DNA from: Gemmiger gallinarum
GTDB taxonomy: Bacteria; Bacillota; Clostridia; Oscillospirales; Ruminococcaceae
Direction of reading: 5' to 3'
DNA: 64,000 bases
Assembly: GCF_014982805.1 (NCBI RefSeq)
Contig: NZ_JADCKC010000003.1
Span: forward strand, 372,001 to 436,000
Shown here: one piece after another, positions 24,481-32,474 of the stretch
How positions within the stretch are numbered: the stretch's first letter is position 1
Layout of the letters: every line of letters starts with the position of its first letter
Made by a program: the position numbers and the translations under genes
Notes under the pieces: model-generated
The model's input: only the letters and a program-made list of their open reading frames with translations
Told to the model about the DNA's origin: nothing
Database searches by the model: none

Positions 24481-25863
24481 TCAGGCACCCATCAGCTTGG
24501 TGATGGTGGGCACCAGACCCTGGACCAGAATGACCAGGATCAGGATGGGCAGAATAAACTGGAAGTACGGCTTGAGTACCCGGGGCATCCGCAGGCCCTG
24601 GCCGTCGTTGGCTTCCTTGATGTAGTTGTCAAAGCCCCAGCCCCAGCGGCTGACGCAGAACAGCAGATAGACCAGGCTGCCCAGGGGCAGAAGCAGGTTG
24701 GAGACGATGAAGTCCTCCAGGTCCAGAACGGTGGTACCATCGCCCAGGGGAGCAAAGGCACCCCACACATTGTAGCCCAGCACACAGGGCAGGCTGGCAA
24801 TGAGGATAAAGATGCAGCCAATGATGCAGACCTTTTTGCGGGACAGATGGAACAGGTCCATGACGCAGGCGATAATGTTCTCAAAGACGGCCAGCACGGT
24901 GGAAAAGCTGGCGAAGGTCATGAACAGGAAGAACAGCGCACCCCACAGGCGTCCGCCCGACATATTGGTAAAGACGTTGGGCAGGGTCTGGAAGATGAGG
25001 CTGGGGCCGGAATCCGGCGAGATGCCGAAGGTGAAGCAGGCCGGGAAAATGATAAGGCCCGCCGACACGGCCACAAAGGTATCCAGCACGCAGATGCGGG
25101 CGGCCTCGCCGGCCAGGGCGTGGTCCCGCTTCATGTAGCTGCCGAAGATCTCCATGGCGCCGATGCCCAGGCTGAGGGTAAAGAAGGACTGGTTCATGGC
25201 GGCGACAATGACACTGCCCAGGCCCTGCTCCATGGCACGGCCCCAGTCGGGCAGCAGGAAGAAGGACAGGCCCTCCCCTGCTCCGGGCAGCAGGATGCTG
25301 TGCACCGCCAGCACAACGATGAGCAGCAGCAGTGCCACCATCATCCACTTGCTGATGCGCTCCAGACCCTTCTGCAGGCCAAAGCTGCACACCACAAAGC
25401 CCAGCACCACGGCCACCGCCATCCAGAACCCCATCTCAAAGGGGTCGGCAAGCAGTTCCACAAAAACGTTGGGCACTGCCTCGGCAGACAGGCCGTTGAA
25501 GGTGCCGGTGATGAACTTGACAAAGTAGCTCATCATCCAGCCGGTGACGGTGGTGTAGTACATCATCAGCACCACACAGCCGATCAGGCAGGCCCAGCCA
25601 TGCCAGTGCCATTTGGTGCCCTTGGGCTCCAGATTGCGGTAGGCCGCTCCGGCGCTGGCCCGGCCCGCACGGCCCACAGCCAGCTCCATGGTCAGGACGG
25701 GAATGCCCATGGTGATGAGGAACAGCAGGTAGAACAGCACAAACACACCGCCGCCGTTCTCACCCGTGACCGTGGGGAAGCGCCAGACATTGCCGATGCC
25801 GATGGCGCACCCGGCACTGACCAGCAAAAAGCCCAGCCGGGAATTGAACTTTTCTCTCTTCAC
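24481..25863 (-). CDS. Sodium-dependent transporter, NSS/SNF family
   Basis: 460 residues; GTG 25863 with AAGGAG 9 bases upstream. Eleven to twelve membrane helices with the NSS hallmark near the N-terminus, SAGCAIGIGNVWRFP (Na/substrate-binding broken helix 1), followed by ENGGGVFVLFYLL, and TFASFSTVLAVFEN in helix 8. Bacterial members carry amino acids with Na+; the substrate cannot be told. The leader contains a terminator-like hairpin. No partner genes. Confidence 0.94.
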   Translation of the reverse strand: MKREKFNSRLGFLLVSAGCAIGIGNVWRFPTVTGENGGGVFVLFYLLFLITMGIPVLTMELAVGRAGRASAGAAYRNLEPKGTKWHWHGWACLIGCVVLMMYYTTVTGWMMSYFVKFITGTFNGLSAEAVPNVFVELLADPFEMGFWMAVAVVLGFVVCSFGLQKGLERISKWMMVALLLLIVVLAVHSILLPGAGEGLSFFLLPDWGRAMEQGLGSVIVAAMNQSFFTLSLGIGAMEIFGSYMKRDHALAGEAARICVLDTFVAVSAGLIIFPACFTFGISPDSGPSLIFQTLPNVFTNMSGGRLWGALFFLFMTFASFSTVLAVFENIIACVMDLFHLSRKKVCIIGCIFILIASLPCVLGYNVWGAFAPLGDGTTVLDLEDFIVSNLLLPLGSLVYLLFCVSRWGWGFDNYIKEANDGQGLRMPRVLKPYFQFILPILILVILVQGLVPTITKLMGA

Positions 25864-25895
25864 TCCAAAACTCTCCTTTTCCAAACGATTCCACC

Positions 25896-25925
25896 AAAAA
25901 ACGGCCCCGCCGCAGCAGGGCCGCA
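25896..25925 (-). promoter_or_regulatory. Terminator-like hairpin in the NSS transporter leader
   Basis: Minus-strand GCGGCCC ... GGGCCG stem followed by TTTTTT, located between the promoter (25934-25962) and the start codon. It starts only a few bases after the expected transcription start, so it may attenuate or stabilise the transcript. Confidence 0.6.
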
Positions 25926-25933
25926 TAAACAAT

Positions 25934-25962
25934 ATTATAGTATCCAGCTGCAAAAAACGCAA
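25934..25962 (-). promoter_or_regulatory. Promoter of the NSS transporter
   Basis: Minus-strand TTGCGT, 17-base spacer, TATAAT. Confidence 0.65.
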
Positions 25963-26035
25963 TCATCTGTCAAAAATCGCACAGAGCGTGCAGGGTTGAA
26001 CGCCGTCCCGTGGATGCAAACCGCCTTTTCGCAGG

Positions 26036-26084
26036 CAAAAAGCCGCCGACCGGCCGCCGGAATCCCGGCTGCGCTGTCAGCGGC
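26036..26084 (-). terminator. Terminator of the marR gene (and upstream operon)
   Basis: Minus-strand GCCGCTGACAGCG ... CGGTCGGCGGC hairpin followed by TTTTTG, flanked by GCAAGAA/TTTTTGC. Confidence 0.75.
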
Positions 26085-26155
26085 TTCTTGCTTGCGAAAA
26101 AAGACTTCTTTCTGCCCCATCGGAGGAGACACGGTCCCGGACTGTCCTGCAGCGG

Positions 26156-26608
26156 TCAGTCCCTGGTCTCCGGGGCGATGATCTCAGGCATCAGCTCATT
26201 GCCCACAACGGTGAGCATCTCGTCCAGCTTGGCCACGTCCTCAGGGGAAAACCGTGCCTTGACCCGGTCCACCACCGTCTGCAGATAGGCGTAACTGATG
26301 TTGTAGTAATCCAGATACTTCTGGGTCGGGCGCAGGTGATACTCCCGGCGGTCGGTCTCGGAGCGCACCTTCTCCACATAGCCTTTCTGGATCAGGCTGT
26401 TGATCTTGTAGGAAGCGTTGGGCGTTGAGATGTGCATTGCCTGGGCAAACTGTGCCACCGTAGGGCTGCCCAGCGCCATGATGCCCTCCATGCAGAAGGA
26501 TTCCACCGTCGTCAGAGTCGCCTCCCGGTTTTCAAAGCGGCTGAATACCTTCTGGTAAAAATGCAGCTTGAATTTGGTATAAACGGTATTGAATGCCTGA
26601 TCCAACAT
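26156..26608 (-). CDS. MarR-family transcriptional regulator
   Basis: 150 residues; ATG 26608 with GTGGAGG 8 bases upstream. Winged-helix core at residues about 40-105 (PTVAQFAQAMHISTPNASYK; VEKVRSETDRREYHLRPT wing). Only 39 bases separate it from the TPM gene on the same strand and no terminator intervenes, so it is probably the last gene of the xpaC-telA-lemA-TPM operon and may regulate it. Confidence 0.92.
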   Translation of the reverse strand: MLDQAFNTVYTKFKLHFYQKVFSRFENREATLTTVESFCMEGIMALGSPTVAQFAQAMHISTPNASYKINSLIQKGYVEKVRSETDRREYHLRPTQKYLDYYNISYAYLQTVVDRVKARFSPEDVAKLDEMLTVVGNELMPEIIAPETRD

Positions 26609-26647
26609 TTGTAAAACCTCCACAGCGGGTCATGGCCCGCCGTTCAA

Positions 26648-27577
26648 TTATCCGCGGCGTCCAACTCCGCCGCCGCGCGTGGAACCGCCGCCCGCACGGA
26701 AATTGCCCGGGCGGGCACCGCCGCCCGGCCGGGGACCGCCGCCGGGGCGAGGGCCGCCGGGTCCGGGACCAAAACCGGGACCAAACCCGCCGCGAGGCGG
26801 GCGGGGACCACCATAACGGGGTCCGCGGGGGGGACGGGGCGGGCGCGGAGGACGGGGCGGTCCGAAGAAAAAGAAGGCTCTGGGTCCCCTGTAACGGGGC
26901 CCGCCGTACCCGGGTCCCCGGAACCGCGGCGTGGCCAGAATCAATACAAAGGCCAGGATCAGAACAATGATGAGGACTACCACTCCCACAGGGATTCCCC
27001 CTTTCTGTGCAGTAGCCGTACCGCCCACCGAGGAAAAGTCACCGGCAGCCACCGCGGACACATCCATGGACACGCCGTAGATGCGGGCCAGCTCCTTTGC
27101 CAGAGCCTCCACCGTGGCCCGGGTGCCGGTATCGTAATCTTTCTGGACCCAGCTGGGTTCCAGATCATCTGCAAGGATGCGGCTGAGGGTGGTGGTGGGC
27201 AGCAGCGTTTCCAGTCCGGCGCCCTGCACCGCCCAGTAATCGTCGTCGCCGGAGGCCAGCAGCAGCAAGACGCCGTTGTCCTTATCCTCGTCCCCCAGGC
27301 TCCAAGCATTAAGCACCTCGTAGGCGTAGCCTTCCATGGTGGTGTTGCCCACCTGATCCACGGTGTAGACGCCGATCTGGGCGCCGCAGGTATCACTGAG
27401 GGCCCTTGACAAATTGGTGATGGCCTCCTCGGTGTCGGCGGAAAGGATGCCGGCATTGTCGATGACCGCCTTGTTTTTGTCCACCTCCGGCGCGGCGGCG
27501 GCAGGCAGGGCGGCTGCCATGGCAAACACCACAGCCAACAGCGGGGCTACCAGCCGTCTGAGTATCTTGTGGTTCAT
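26648..27577 (-). CDS. TPM-domain (YgcG-type) membrane protein with Arg/Gly/Pro-rich tail
   Basis: 309 residues; ATG 27577 overlaps the lemA stop by 4 bases (ATGA). Signal peptide (residues 1-30), TPM_phosphatase domain at about 31-175 (VIDNAGILSADTEEAITNLS; GVLLLLASGDDDYWAVQG), a membrane helix near 193-217, then about 90 cytosolic residues consisting almost only of Gly, Pro and Arg (PPRPPRPPRGPRYGG, GGGPRPGGGARPG, GSTRGGGVGRRG). Typical YgcG proteins end in Gly/Ser rather than Arg-rich repeats. Paired with LemA as is usual; implicated in envelope homeostasis, no proven activity. Confidence 0.9.
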   Translation of the reverse strand: MNHKILRRLVAPLLAVVFAMAAALPAAAAPEVDKNKAVIDNAGILSADTEEAITNLSRALSDTCGAQIGVYTVDQVGNTTMEGYAYEVLNAWSLGDEDKDNGVLLLLASGDDDYWAVQGAGLETLLPTTTLSRILADDLEPSWVQKDYDTGTRATVEALAKELARIYGVSMDVSAVAAGDFSSVGGTATAQKGGIPVGVVVLIIVLILAFVLILATPRFRGPGYGGPRYRGPRAFFFFGPPRPPRPPRPPRGPRYGGPRPPRGGFGPGFGPGPGGPRPGGGPRPGGGARPGNFRAGGGSTRGGGVGRRG

Positions 27578-28203
27578 TGGAATGCTTCCACCTCCCCGAT
27601 GCCCCACAGCGCCCCCATCACATTGGCGGGGAAAGCGCTGAGGGTTTTGTTGTATTCCTCGGCGGCGGGGTTGTATTCATTGCCCGCCGTACGCAGAATG
27701 ATATCCTGCCGGGACAGAAATTCCGCATGCTGGGTCTCGATGGACTCGGTGCTTTTCCCTGCATCCACCGTCTCATTGTACATGATCTCCACCGCGCTGC
27801 CCAGGGCCGTGTTGGCGGCAAACTGGTCGGCGGGGTGGTCGGCGTCGGTGGCGTTCCAGGCATCCAGGGCCTGCTGCGCCGCCTGCACCGAGGGGGCATC
27901 TTCCCCCAGCGCCTGACCGCAGAGGCGGATCAGGTTGGCTGCCGCATCGGCCCGCAGGGAGAGATCGTTCTCCATGCTCTGGCCGTGCTCATTGGCGGAG
28001 GAGTAGATATCCCGCACCTGATTGTACTTTGTGTTGAGCTTGGCCCCGCCGATGCCCAGCACCGATACCACCGCCAGCACCACAAGAGCCAGCGCCGCAG
28101 TGGGGCGCTTTCTGGCCGGGGCGGGCAGTTTGCTCTCCACCTGGCCGAATACCTCCAGCTGGGGACCTTCAATGCGGAAAGTCTCCTGTTGTTCCAACTG
28201 CAT
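27574..28203 (-). CDS. lemA: LemA-family membrane protein
   Basis: 209 residues. A short cytosolic N-terminus, one membrane helix (residues about 35-52), then the helical LemA domain (KLNTKYNQVRDIYSSANEHG, RLCGQALGEDAPSVQAAQQA, and the family's closing ILRTAGNEYNPAAEEYNKTL, LSAFPANVMG). It lies 1 base after telA and overlaps the TPM gene by 4 bases. Confidence 0.93.
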   Translation of the reverse strand: MQLEQQETFRIEGPQLEVFGQVESKLPAPARKRPTAALALVVLAVVSVLGIGGAKLNTKYNQVRDIYSSANEHGQSMENDLSLRADAAANLIRLCGQALGEDAPSVQAAQQALDAWNATDADHPADQFAANTALGSAVEIMYNETVDAGKSTESIETQHAEFLSRQDIILRTAGNEYNPAAEEYNKTLSAFPANVMGALWGIGEVEAFQ

Positions 28204-28204
28204 G

Positions 28205-29386
28205 TTACTTTGTTGTCTCCATCAGTTTGGCGCGCAGCTCGCCCTCGATGCGGCCCAGCTCCTGCTCAGCCGCAGCGCGCTTGGCTTTGCCGTCGGCGCG
28301 GATCTTGTTGAGCTCATCCAGCGTGCTGATGAGCTCCCGGTTGGTCTGCTGCAGCGTCTCCAGATCCACCACGCCCCGCTCGGACTCCTTGGCAATGTCG
28401 ATGGTCCCCTGCTTGAGGGTGGCGGCATTCTTGCGCAGCAGCTCGTTGGTGGCGTCGGTGACGGCACGCTCGGCCTCCATGGCCTGCTGGCTGTGAGCCA
28501 TACCCAGGGCCAGCACCATCTGGTTCTTCCACAGGGGAATGGTGTTGACGATGGTGGTCTGGATCTTTTCCGCCATCATGGTGTCATTGGCCTGGATGAG
28601 CCGGATCTGCGGGCCCATCTGAATGCTGATGTTGCGGGTGAGCTGCAGGTCGTACAGCTTCTTTTCAAACCGGTCGCAGAGATCGGCCAGGTCCCGGGCC
28701 GCCTGGGCGTCCTCGGGCAGCTGGGTGCGCTGAGCCTTCTCGTTGGCCTCCTTCAGCTGGGTGGAACGGACCTGCTCCAGCTTTTTCTTGCCGGCCAGGA
28801 TATACATGGTCAGTTCCTTGAAGTAGACCAGGTTGAGCTGGTACATCTTGTCCAGCATGGTGATGTCCTTCATGAGCACCACCTGATGGTCCTCCAGCTG
28901 AGCTTTGATGCGCTCCACGTTGACATCGGCCTTCTCGTAGCGGGTCTTCATGTTCTCGATGTTGTAGCTGGTCCGGCGGAACAGGTTGCCGAAAAAGCCC
29001 TTGTCCTTCTGCTCGGTGGCGTCAAAGCCCTTGAGCTCGGTGATCAGGCCGGTGATGAGCTCGCCGGTCTCCCCCATGTCCTTGGTCTTGACCCGGGAGA
29101 GCGCCGTGTCCGAAAAATCGCTGAGCTTTTTCTGGCTGGCGGCGCCGTACTGCAGCACCATCTGGCTGTTGGTGATATCGATCTTCTCGGCAAAGTCGTC
29201 CACCATCTTCTGCTCTTCGGGGGAAAGCGGGGTATCCTCCACCTTGACCGGGGTAGGCTTTTTGGCCTCCTCCACCACCTTTTCGTCGGCGGCAGGGTCC
29301 AGAGTGAGAGAGGGAGCCGCAGGCGCAGCGTCCAGCGTCAGGCTGGGCGCGGCCTGGGTATCGAAATCAAAATCCTTGTCATTCAT
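28205..29386 (-). CDS. telA: TelA-family toxic-anion resistance protein
   Basis: 393 residues. Duplicated low-complexity N-terminus (APSLTLDAAPAAPSLTLDPA, a 9-residue tandem), then the all-helical TelA domain from about residue 60 to the end, with QLEDHQVVLMKDITMLDKMY, YKELTMYILAGKK-like (FKELTMYILAGKKKLE), IRLIQANDTMMAEKIQTTIV and LWKNQMVLALG. Linked to tellurite and cell-wall-antibiotic tolerance in other Firmicutes. Preceded by an xpaC-like gene as in the widespread xpaC-telA pair. Confidence 0.95.
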   Translation of the reverse strand: MNDKDFDFDTQAAPSLTLDAAPAAPSLTLDPAADEKVVEEAKKPTPVKVEDTPLSPEEQKMVDDFAEKIDITNSQMVLQYGAASQKKLSDFSDTALSRVKTKDMGETGELITGLITELKGFDATEQKDKGFFGNLFRRTSYNIENMKTRYEKADVNVERIKAQLEDHQVVLMKDITMLDKMYQLNLVYFKELTMYILAGKKKLEQVRSTQLKEANEKAQRTQLPEDAQAARDLADLCDRFEKKLYDLQLTRNISIQMGPQIRLIQANDTMMAEKIQTTIVNTIPLWKNQMVLALGMAHSQQAMEAERAVTDATNELLRKNAATLKQGTIDIAKESERGVVDLETLQQTNRELISTLDELNKIRADGKAKRAAAEQELGRIEGELRAKLMETTK

Positions 29387-29437
29387 GCTGATGTCCGTCC
29401 TTTCCTGTATTCAGACTCCCGGCGGCTTGTCACCGGT

Positions 29438-30067
29438 TCACTGGGCAAGATTCTGGCTTTTCAAAATATGATCCAGCACCTCAATGTCGGTGCTGATGTC
29501 CATGGCTTCGGCGGAATAAAGGCTGTCCAGCTGGTTTTCAAAGGCTGTGGCCATGGTGGCGGCGTTTTCCCGGACTTCCTTCTGGATCTGGTCCGCATTG
29601 TCGCCGCGGATGCCGCCCTGTTCCATCCGGGCATAGGCTCCCATGATCTTGACCACCTCGGGCAGATAATACCGGGCAAAGCGGTCGATCTGGGGGGCCT
29701 TGTCGGGGGCGGCCTCCACCGCCTTGAGGATGCCCCGGCCCGCCCGCTCCATGCGGTCCATCTCGTTGGAGAGCTGCGCGTCGGGGATGGCATCGTTGAG
29801 GGCATGGAGGGCATCCAGATTTTTCTCGATGCCTGCCAGCATGGCGTCCACATCCTCACTGCCGGTGGCGTAGGGGATCTCCCGGTATTGGATGCGGTCA
29901 GGGCACAGCCTGGCCGACACCAGATACACCGCCAGGCTCAGGACCGCCGTGGCTGCCAGCCCCCAGAGGGAGTAGACTGGAAACAGCAGCGCCCCCACCG
30001 GCCAGGCCAAAGCCGCCAGCCACAGAGGGAGAACCGGCTTTTTGCGAATCTCCTGCAATTTGCTCAT
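29438..30067 (-). CDS. xpaC: XpaC-like membrane protein
   Basis: 209 residues; ATG 30067 is preferred over the ATG at 30073, which touches GGGAGG. Two N-terminal membrane helices (about 15-55), then a helical domain (VDAMLAGIEKNLDALHALND; FARYYLPEVVKIMGAYARME; LDSLYSAEAMDISTDIEVLD), the pattern of XpaC ('5-bromo-4-chloroindolyl phosphate hydrolysis' family). First gene of the telA operon. Confidence 0.9.
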   Translation of the reverse strand: MSKLQEIRKKPVLPLWLAALAWPVGALLFPVYSLWGLAATAVLSLAVYLVSARLCPDRIQYREIPYATGSEDVDAMLAGIEKNLDALHALNDAIPDAQLSNEMDRMERAGRGILKAVEAAPDKAPQIDRFARYYLPEVVKIMGAYARMEQGGIRGDNADQIQKEVRENAATMATAFENQLDSLYSAEAMDISTDIEVLDHILKSQNLAQ

Positions 30068-30099
30068 GGGCATCCTCCCAGCAAAAGCTTATTTCTTAC

Positions 30100-30128
30100 A
30101 TTATATAACATGACACCGTGCCATGCAA
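30100..30128 (-). promoter_or_regulatory. Promoter of the xpaC-telA-lemA-TPM operon
   Basis: Minus-strand TTGCAT, 17-base spacer, TATAAT, 33 bases before the xpaC start. Confidence 0.78.
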
Positions 30129-30140
30129 ACACAAAAACGT

Positions 30141-30653
30141 TCACAGCCAGGGGAAGAGGGCGGCTCCCCAGGCCTCGGTCAGGCGGGGCATGGTACAGGC
30201 CGCGTTGGCCGGGCTGGTGGAGGGCAGGCAGAGGGCTGCCATGCCGGTGTCCTTCTCCAGCCAGCGGGCATACAGCCGGGCGGAGGTCCCGCCGTTGCAG
30301 ACGATCTGTTCCACTCCCAGCCGCCGGGCCAGTTCGGGCACGGCGTTGGGCTCCACATCCCGGATGGAGGCATCCGACGCCCCCACAATGGTGCAGCACC
30401 GCACCACATCCCACACCGCCAGCCCGTGGTCCACGATCATGGCCCGCTTGGCTTCCAGGTCCTGCCAGGCCGGCACCGGGCTGCGGGTCAGGGCGGCCAT
30501 CAGCGGCCAGAAGCGGTTCTGGGGGTGGCCGTAATAGAAGCCCTGTTCCCGGCTCTTGGGGCTGGGGAAACTGCCCAGGATCAGCACCCGGGCACGGTCC
30601 CCGCACAGCGGCGGCAGGCCGGGACCCACGGGGCGGGGCTCAGTGTTTTTCAT
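30141..30653 (-). CDS. DNA-deoxyinosine (hypoxanthine) glycosylase, UDG superfamily
   Basis: 170 residues. ATG 30653 overlaps the end of the upstream HAD gene by 14 bases; no clear ribosome site, so coupling is likely. VLILGSFPSPKSREQGFYYG (20 residues) followed by HPQNRFWP is diagnostic for the hypoxanthine-DNA glycosylase branch of the uracil-DNA glycosylase superfamily; LPSTSPANA near the C-terminus is motif 2. Excises deaminated adenine from DNA. Confident for the family, moderately so for substrate. Confidence 0.88.
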   Translation of the reverse strand: MKNTEPRPVGPGLPPLCGDRARVLILGSFPSPKSREQGFYYGHPQNRFWPLMAALTRSPVPAWQDLEAKRAMIVDHGLAVWDVVRCCTIVGASDASIRDVEPNAVPELARRLGVEQIVCNGGTSARLYARWLEKDTGMAALCLPSTSPANAACTMPRLTEAWGAALFPWL

Positions 30654-31458
30654 GGTCGAAAGCCTCCGGCCACAATTCCCGGCAGAGCTGGGCCACGCCG
30701 CATTCGGCGGCGGGAGGGCAGGTGCGGTCGGCGGCACGCAGGGCAAGCTCGCTGCCGCCCTCCACGCAGACACCCAGGCCCGCCCGGGTCAGGATCCGGC
30801 AGTCGTTGGAGCCGTCCCCCACCGACACCACCTGGGCCGGGTCGATGCCTGCCGCCGTGCAGATCACATCCAGCCCCAGGGCCTTGTCCTGCTCGGGGGT
30901 CAGAATATCGCAGCCGTCGTCATCGCCGTAAAACAGGAAGCGCAGGCCCAGATAGCCGTACTTTTTCTGGAAATCCGCCACCGCCTCATGAGGCAGCCGG
31001 CCAAAGGCCGAAAAAGGCATACTCTCCAGATGCCGGTCCTGGTCCTCTCCGTCCCTGGCGTAGACGATGCCGCCCATTCCGGCTTCCCGCTCCCGCTGGA
31101 GGTCATAGTTGACATAGACATAGGGTCCGTCGTCAAAATTGAAGCCCAGCATATATTCGTAGTCCTCAAAAAAGTCCACCAGCGCATACATCTGCTCACT
31201 GGTCATGGCCAGGGTGCTCAGCGGCGTGCCCGCAGCATCCAGTACCTGGGCTCCCGCGGCGCAGATCCAGTAGTCGGGCCGGATGCGCCCCAGCATCTTG
31301 TCCGGAATGCCCATGCGGCAGCGTCCCGTGGCGATGGCCACCTTGACCCCCGCCCGCTGCACGGCCCGCACGGCCTCCACATTCTCCCGCGGGACCACCC
31401 GCTCCCGTCCCGGGCGCAAGGTCCCGTCAATATCCAACGTCAAAAGGCGATACGGCAT
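30640..31458 (-). CDS. HAD-superfamily (Cof-type) phosphatase
   Basis: 272 residues. LDIDGTL with the nucleophile Asp9 and Asp11, IATGR motif II, a C2 cap domain (residues about 85-190), Lys-containing EQDKALGL and VGDGSNDCRIL motif IV. Cof-type enzymes dephosphorylate sugar phosphates or flavin precursors; the substrate is not predictable. Shares a transcript with the glycosylase downstream. Confidence 0.9.
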   Translation of the reverse strand: MPYRLLTLDIDGTLRPGRERVVPRENVEAVRAVQRAGVKVAIATGRCRMGIPDKMLGRIRPDYWICAAGAQVLDAAGTPLSTLAMTSEQMYALVDFFEDYEYMLGFNFDDGPYVYVNYDLQREREAGMGGIVYARDGEDQDRHLESMPFSAFGRLPHEAVADFQKKYGYLGLRFLFYGDDDGCDILTPEQDKALGLDVICTAAGIDPAQVVSVGDGSNDCRILTRAGLGVCVEGGSELALRAADRTCPPAAECGVAQLCRELWPEAFDHEKH

Positions 31459-31644
31459 ATCGCTCTGTCCCCCTGTATCCTTCAGTATTCCCTGTTTGTT
31501 CTGCTGCGCCCGCGGGCGCCGTTGCGAGTATTATAGCAAAGCTTCGCCCAAAATAAAAGCCGGGGAGCCGCCGGGCAGGCATGGCGGCAAGCTGCGCGGC
31601 ATATTTTGGCCTGTGGGTGTTTTTTGGGGAAGGGGTGTTGTGTC

Positions 31645-32394
31645 ATGCGGGACAGTCTGGACTTGTCGGTCCGGCGGGTCAGCCGCCGGGGAAGGCTGCG
31701 CAAAAAGGTGTTCATCGGCACGGCGGCGGTGGTCTGCGCGGCGCTGGCTGCTGCGGCGACGCTGCGCTTTGGACCGGGGGCGGTGGCCTGGCTGGCCGCA
31801 TTGCCCCAGCAGGCGGACGAGTTCATCGGGTCCCGCCTGCTGCCCCGCTACACCGGCAGACTGGAAGCTCTCCAGGCCGAGAACGCCGCTCTGCGCGCCG
31901 AGCTGGCCGAGACCAGCAGCCTGCAGGCGGAGAACGCGGCGCTGCGCACGCTGCTGCAAAGCCCCCGGGCCGCCGCCCTGCAGGGAGCACAGCCCATGCA
32001 GGTGGCCGAACGCTGGCTGGACGGCTTTGCCCTGGCGGGCAGCGCCGAGCCCGGCAGCGCCGTGCTGGACCCTTACGGCCGGTTTGCGGGGCGGATCGCG
32101 AACAGTGACGAACAGACTTCCCCGGGCATCCTTCAGGTGGCAAGTGCCGAGGGCACCCCCTGTCTGGCGGGGGGCTACTGCGGCGTGCTGACGGTGGAAG
32201 GCGGTCAGTGGTATCTGGACGGCCTGCCCCGGCACTGCGGCCTTGCGGTGGATACGGTGGTGACCACGGCGGACGGCTACTGGGTAGGGCGCCTGGCCGC
32301 CGTCCCCACAGAGGATGAGACGGGGCTGTGCGCCCGGGCGCTGCTGGACGATGTGGCGGAAGAAAGCAGCTCAGTCTATTTTGCGATACAATGA
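31645..32394 (+). CDS. mreC: MreC-like cell-shape protein
   Basis: 249 residues, short for MreC (about 270-300). ATG 31645 follows AGGGG by 9 bases. N-terminal membrane helix (residues about 22-45), a leucine-zipper coiled coil (about 68-105: LEALQAENAALRAELAE, LQAENAALRTLL) and a beta-barrel region (AERWLDGFALAGSAEPGSAV; YCGVLTVEGGQWYLDGLP). Next to a PBP2-type gene as in mre operons, but neither mreB (upstream is a reverse-strand HAD gene) nor mreD is present. Diverged enough that the call rests partly on context. Confidence 0.78.
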   Translation: MRDSLDLSVRRVSRRGRLRKKVFIGTAAVVCAALAAAATLRFGPGAVAWLAALPQQADEFIGSRLLPRYTGRLEALQAENAALRAELAETSSLQAENAALRTLLQSPRAAALQGAQPMQVAERWLDGFALAGSAEPGSAVLDPYGRFAGRIANSDEQTSPGILQVASAEGTPCLAGGYCGVLTVEGGQWYLDGLPRHCGLAVDTVVTTADGYWVGRLAAVPTEDETGLCARALLDDVAEESSSVYFAIQ

Positions 32395-32412
32395 GAATTC
32401 TTCACGTCTTGC

Positions 32413-32441
32413 TTTACAAAAGGCAGGCTGCGGCGTATACT
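32413..32441 (+). promoter_or_regulatory. Promoter ahead of the PBP2 gene
   Basis: TTTACA, 17-base spacer, TATACT, between mreC and the PBP gene, 34 bases before the ATG. Confidence 0.68.
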
Positions 32442-32474
32442 GTTAGGCAGAATGACCGGCCGGGAGGGTGAGCA

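Noticed and set aside
25934-25975. TTGACA at about 25968-25975 as -35 of the NSS promoter
   Set aside because: It lies 28 bases from the TATAAT box, too far; TTGCGT at 17 bases fits.
28022-30931. Very long open frame on the + strand opposite the telA operon (and similar long antisense frames opposite aspS, nptA, the repeat protein and others)
   Set aside because: These are shadows of high-GC genes: composition is Gly/His/Arg/Leu-rich without domains, no ribosome sites, and the opposite strand carries a well-known family throughout.
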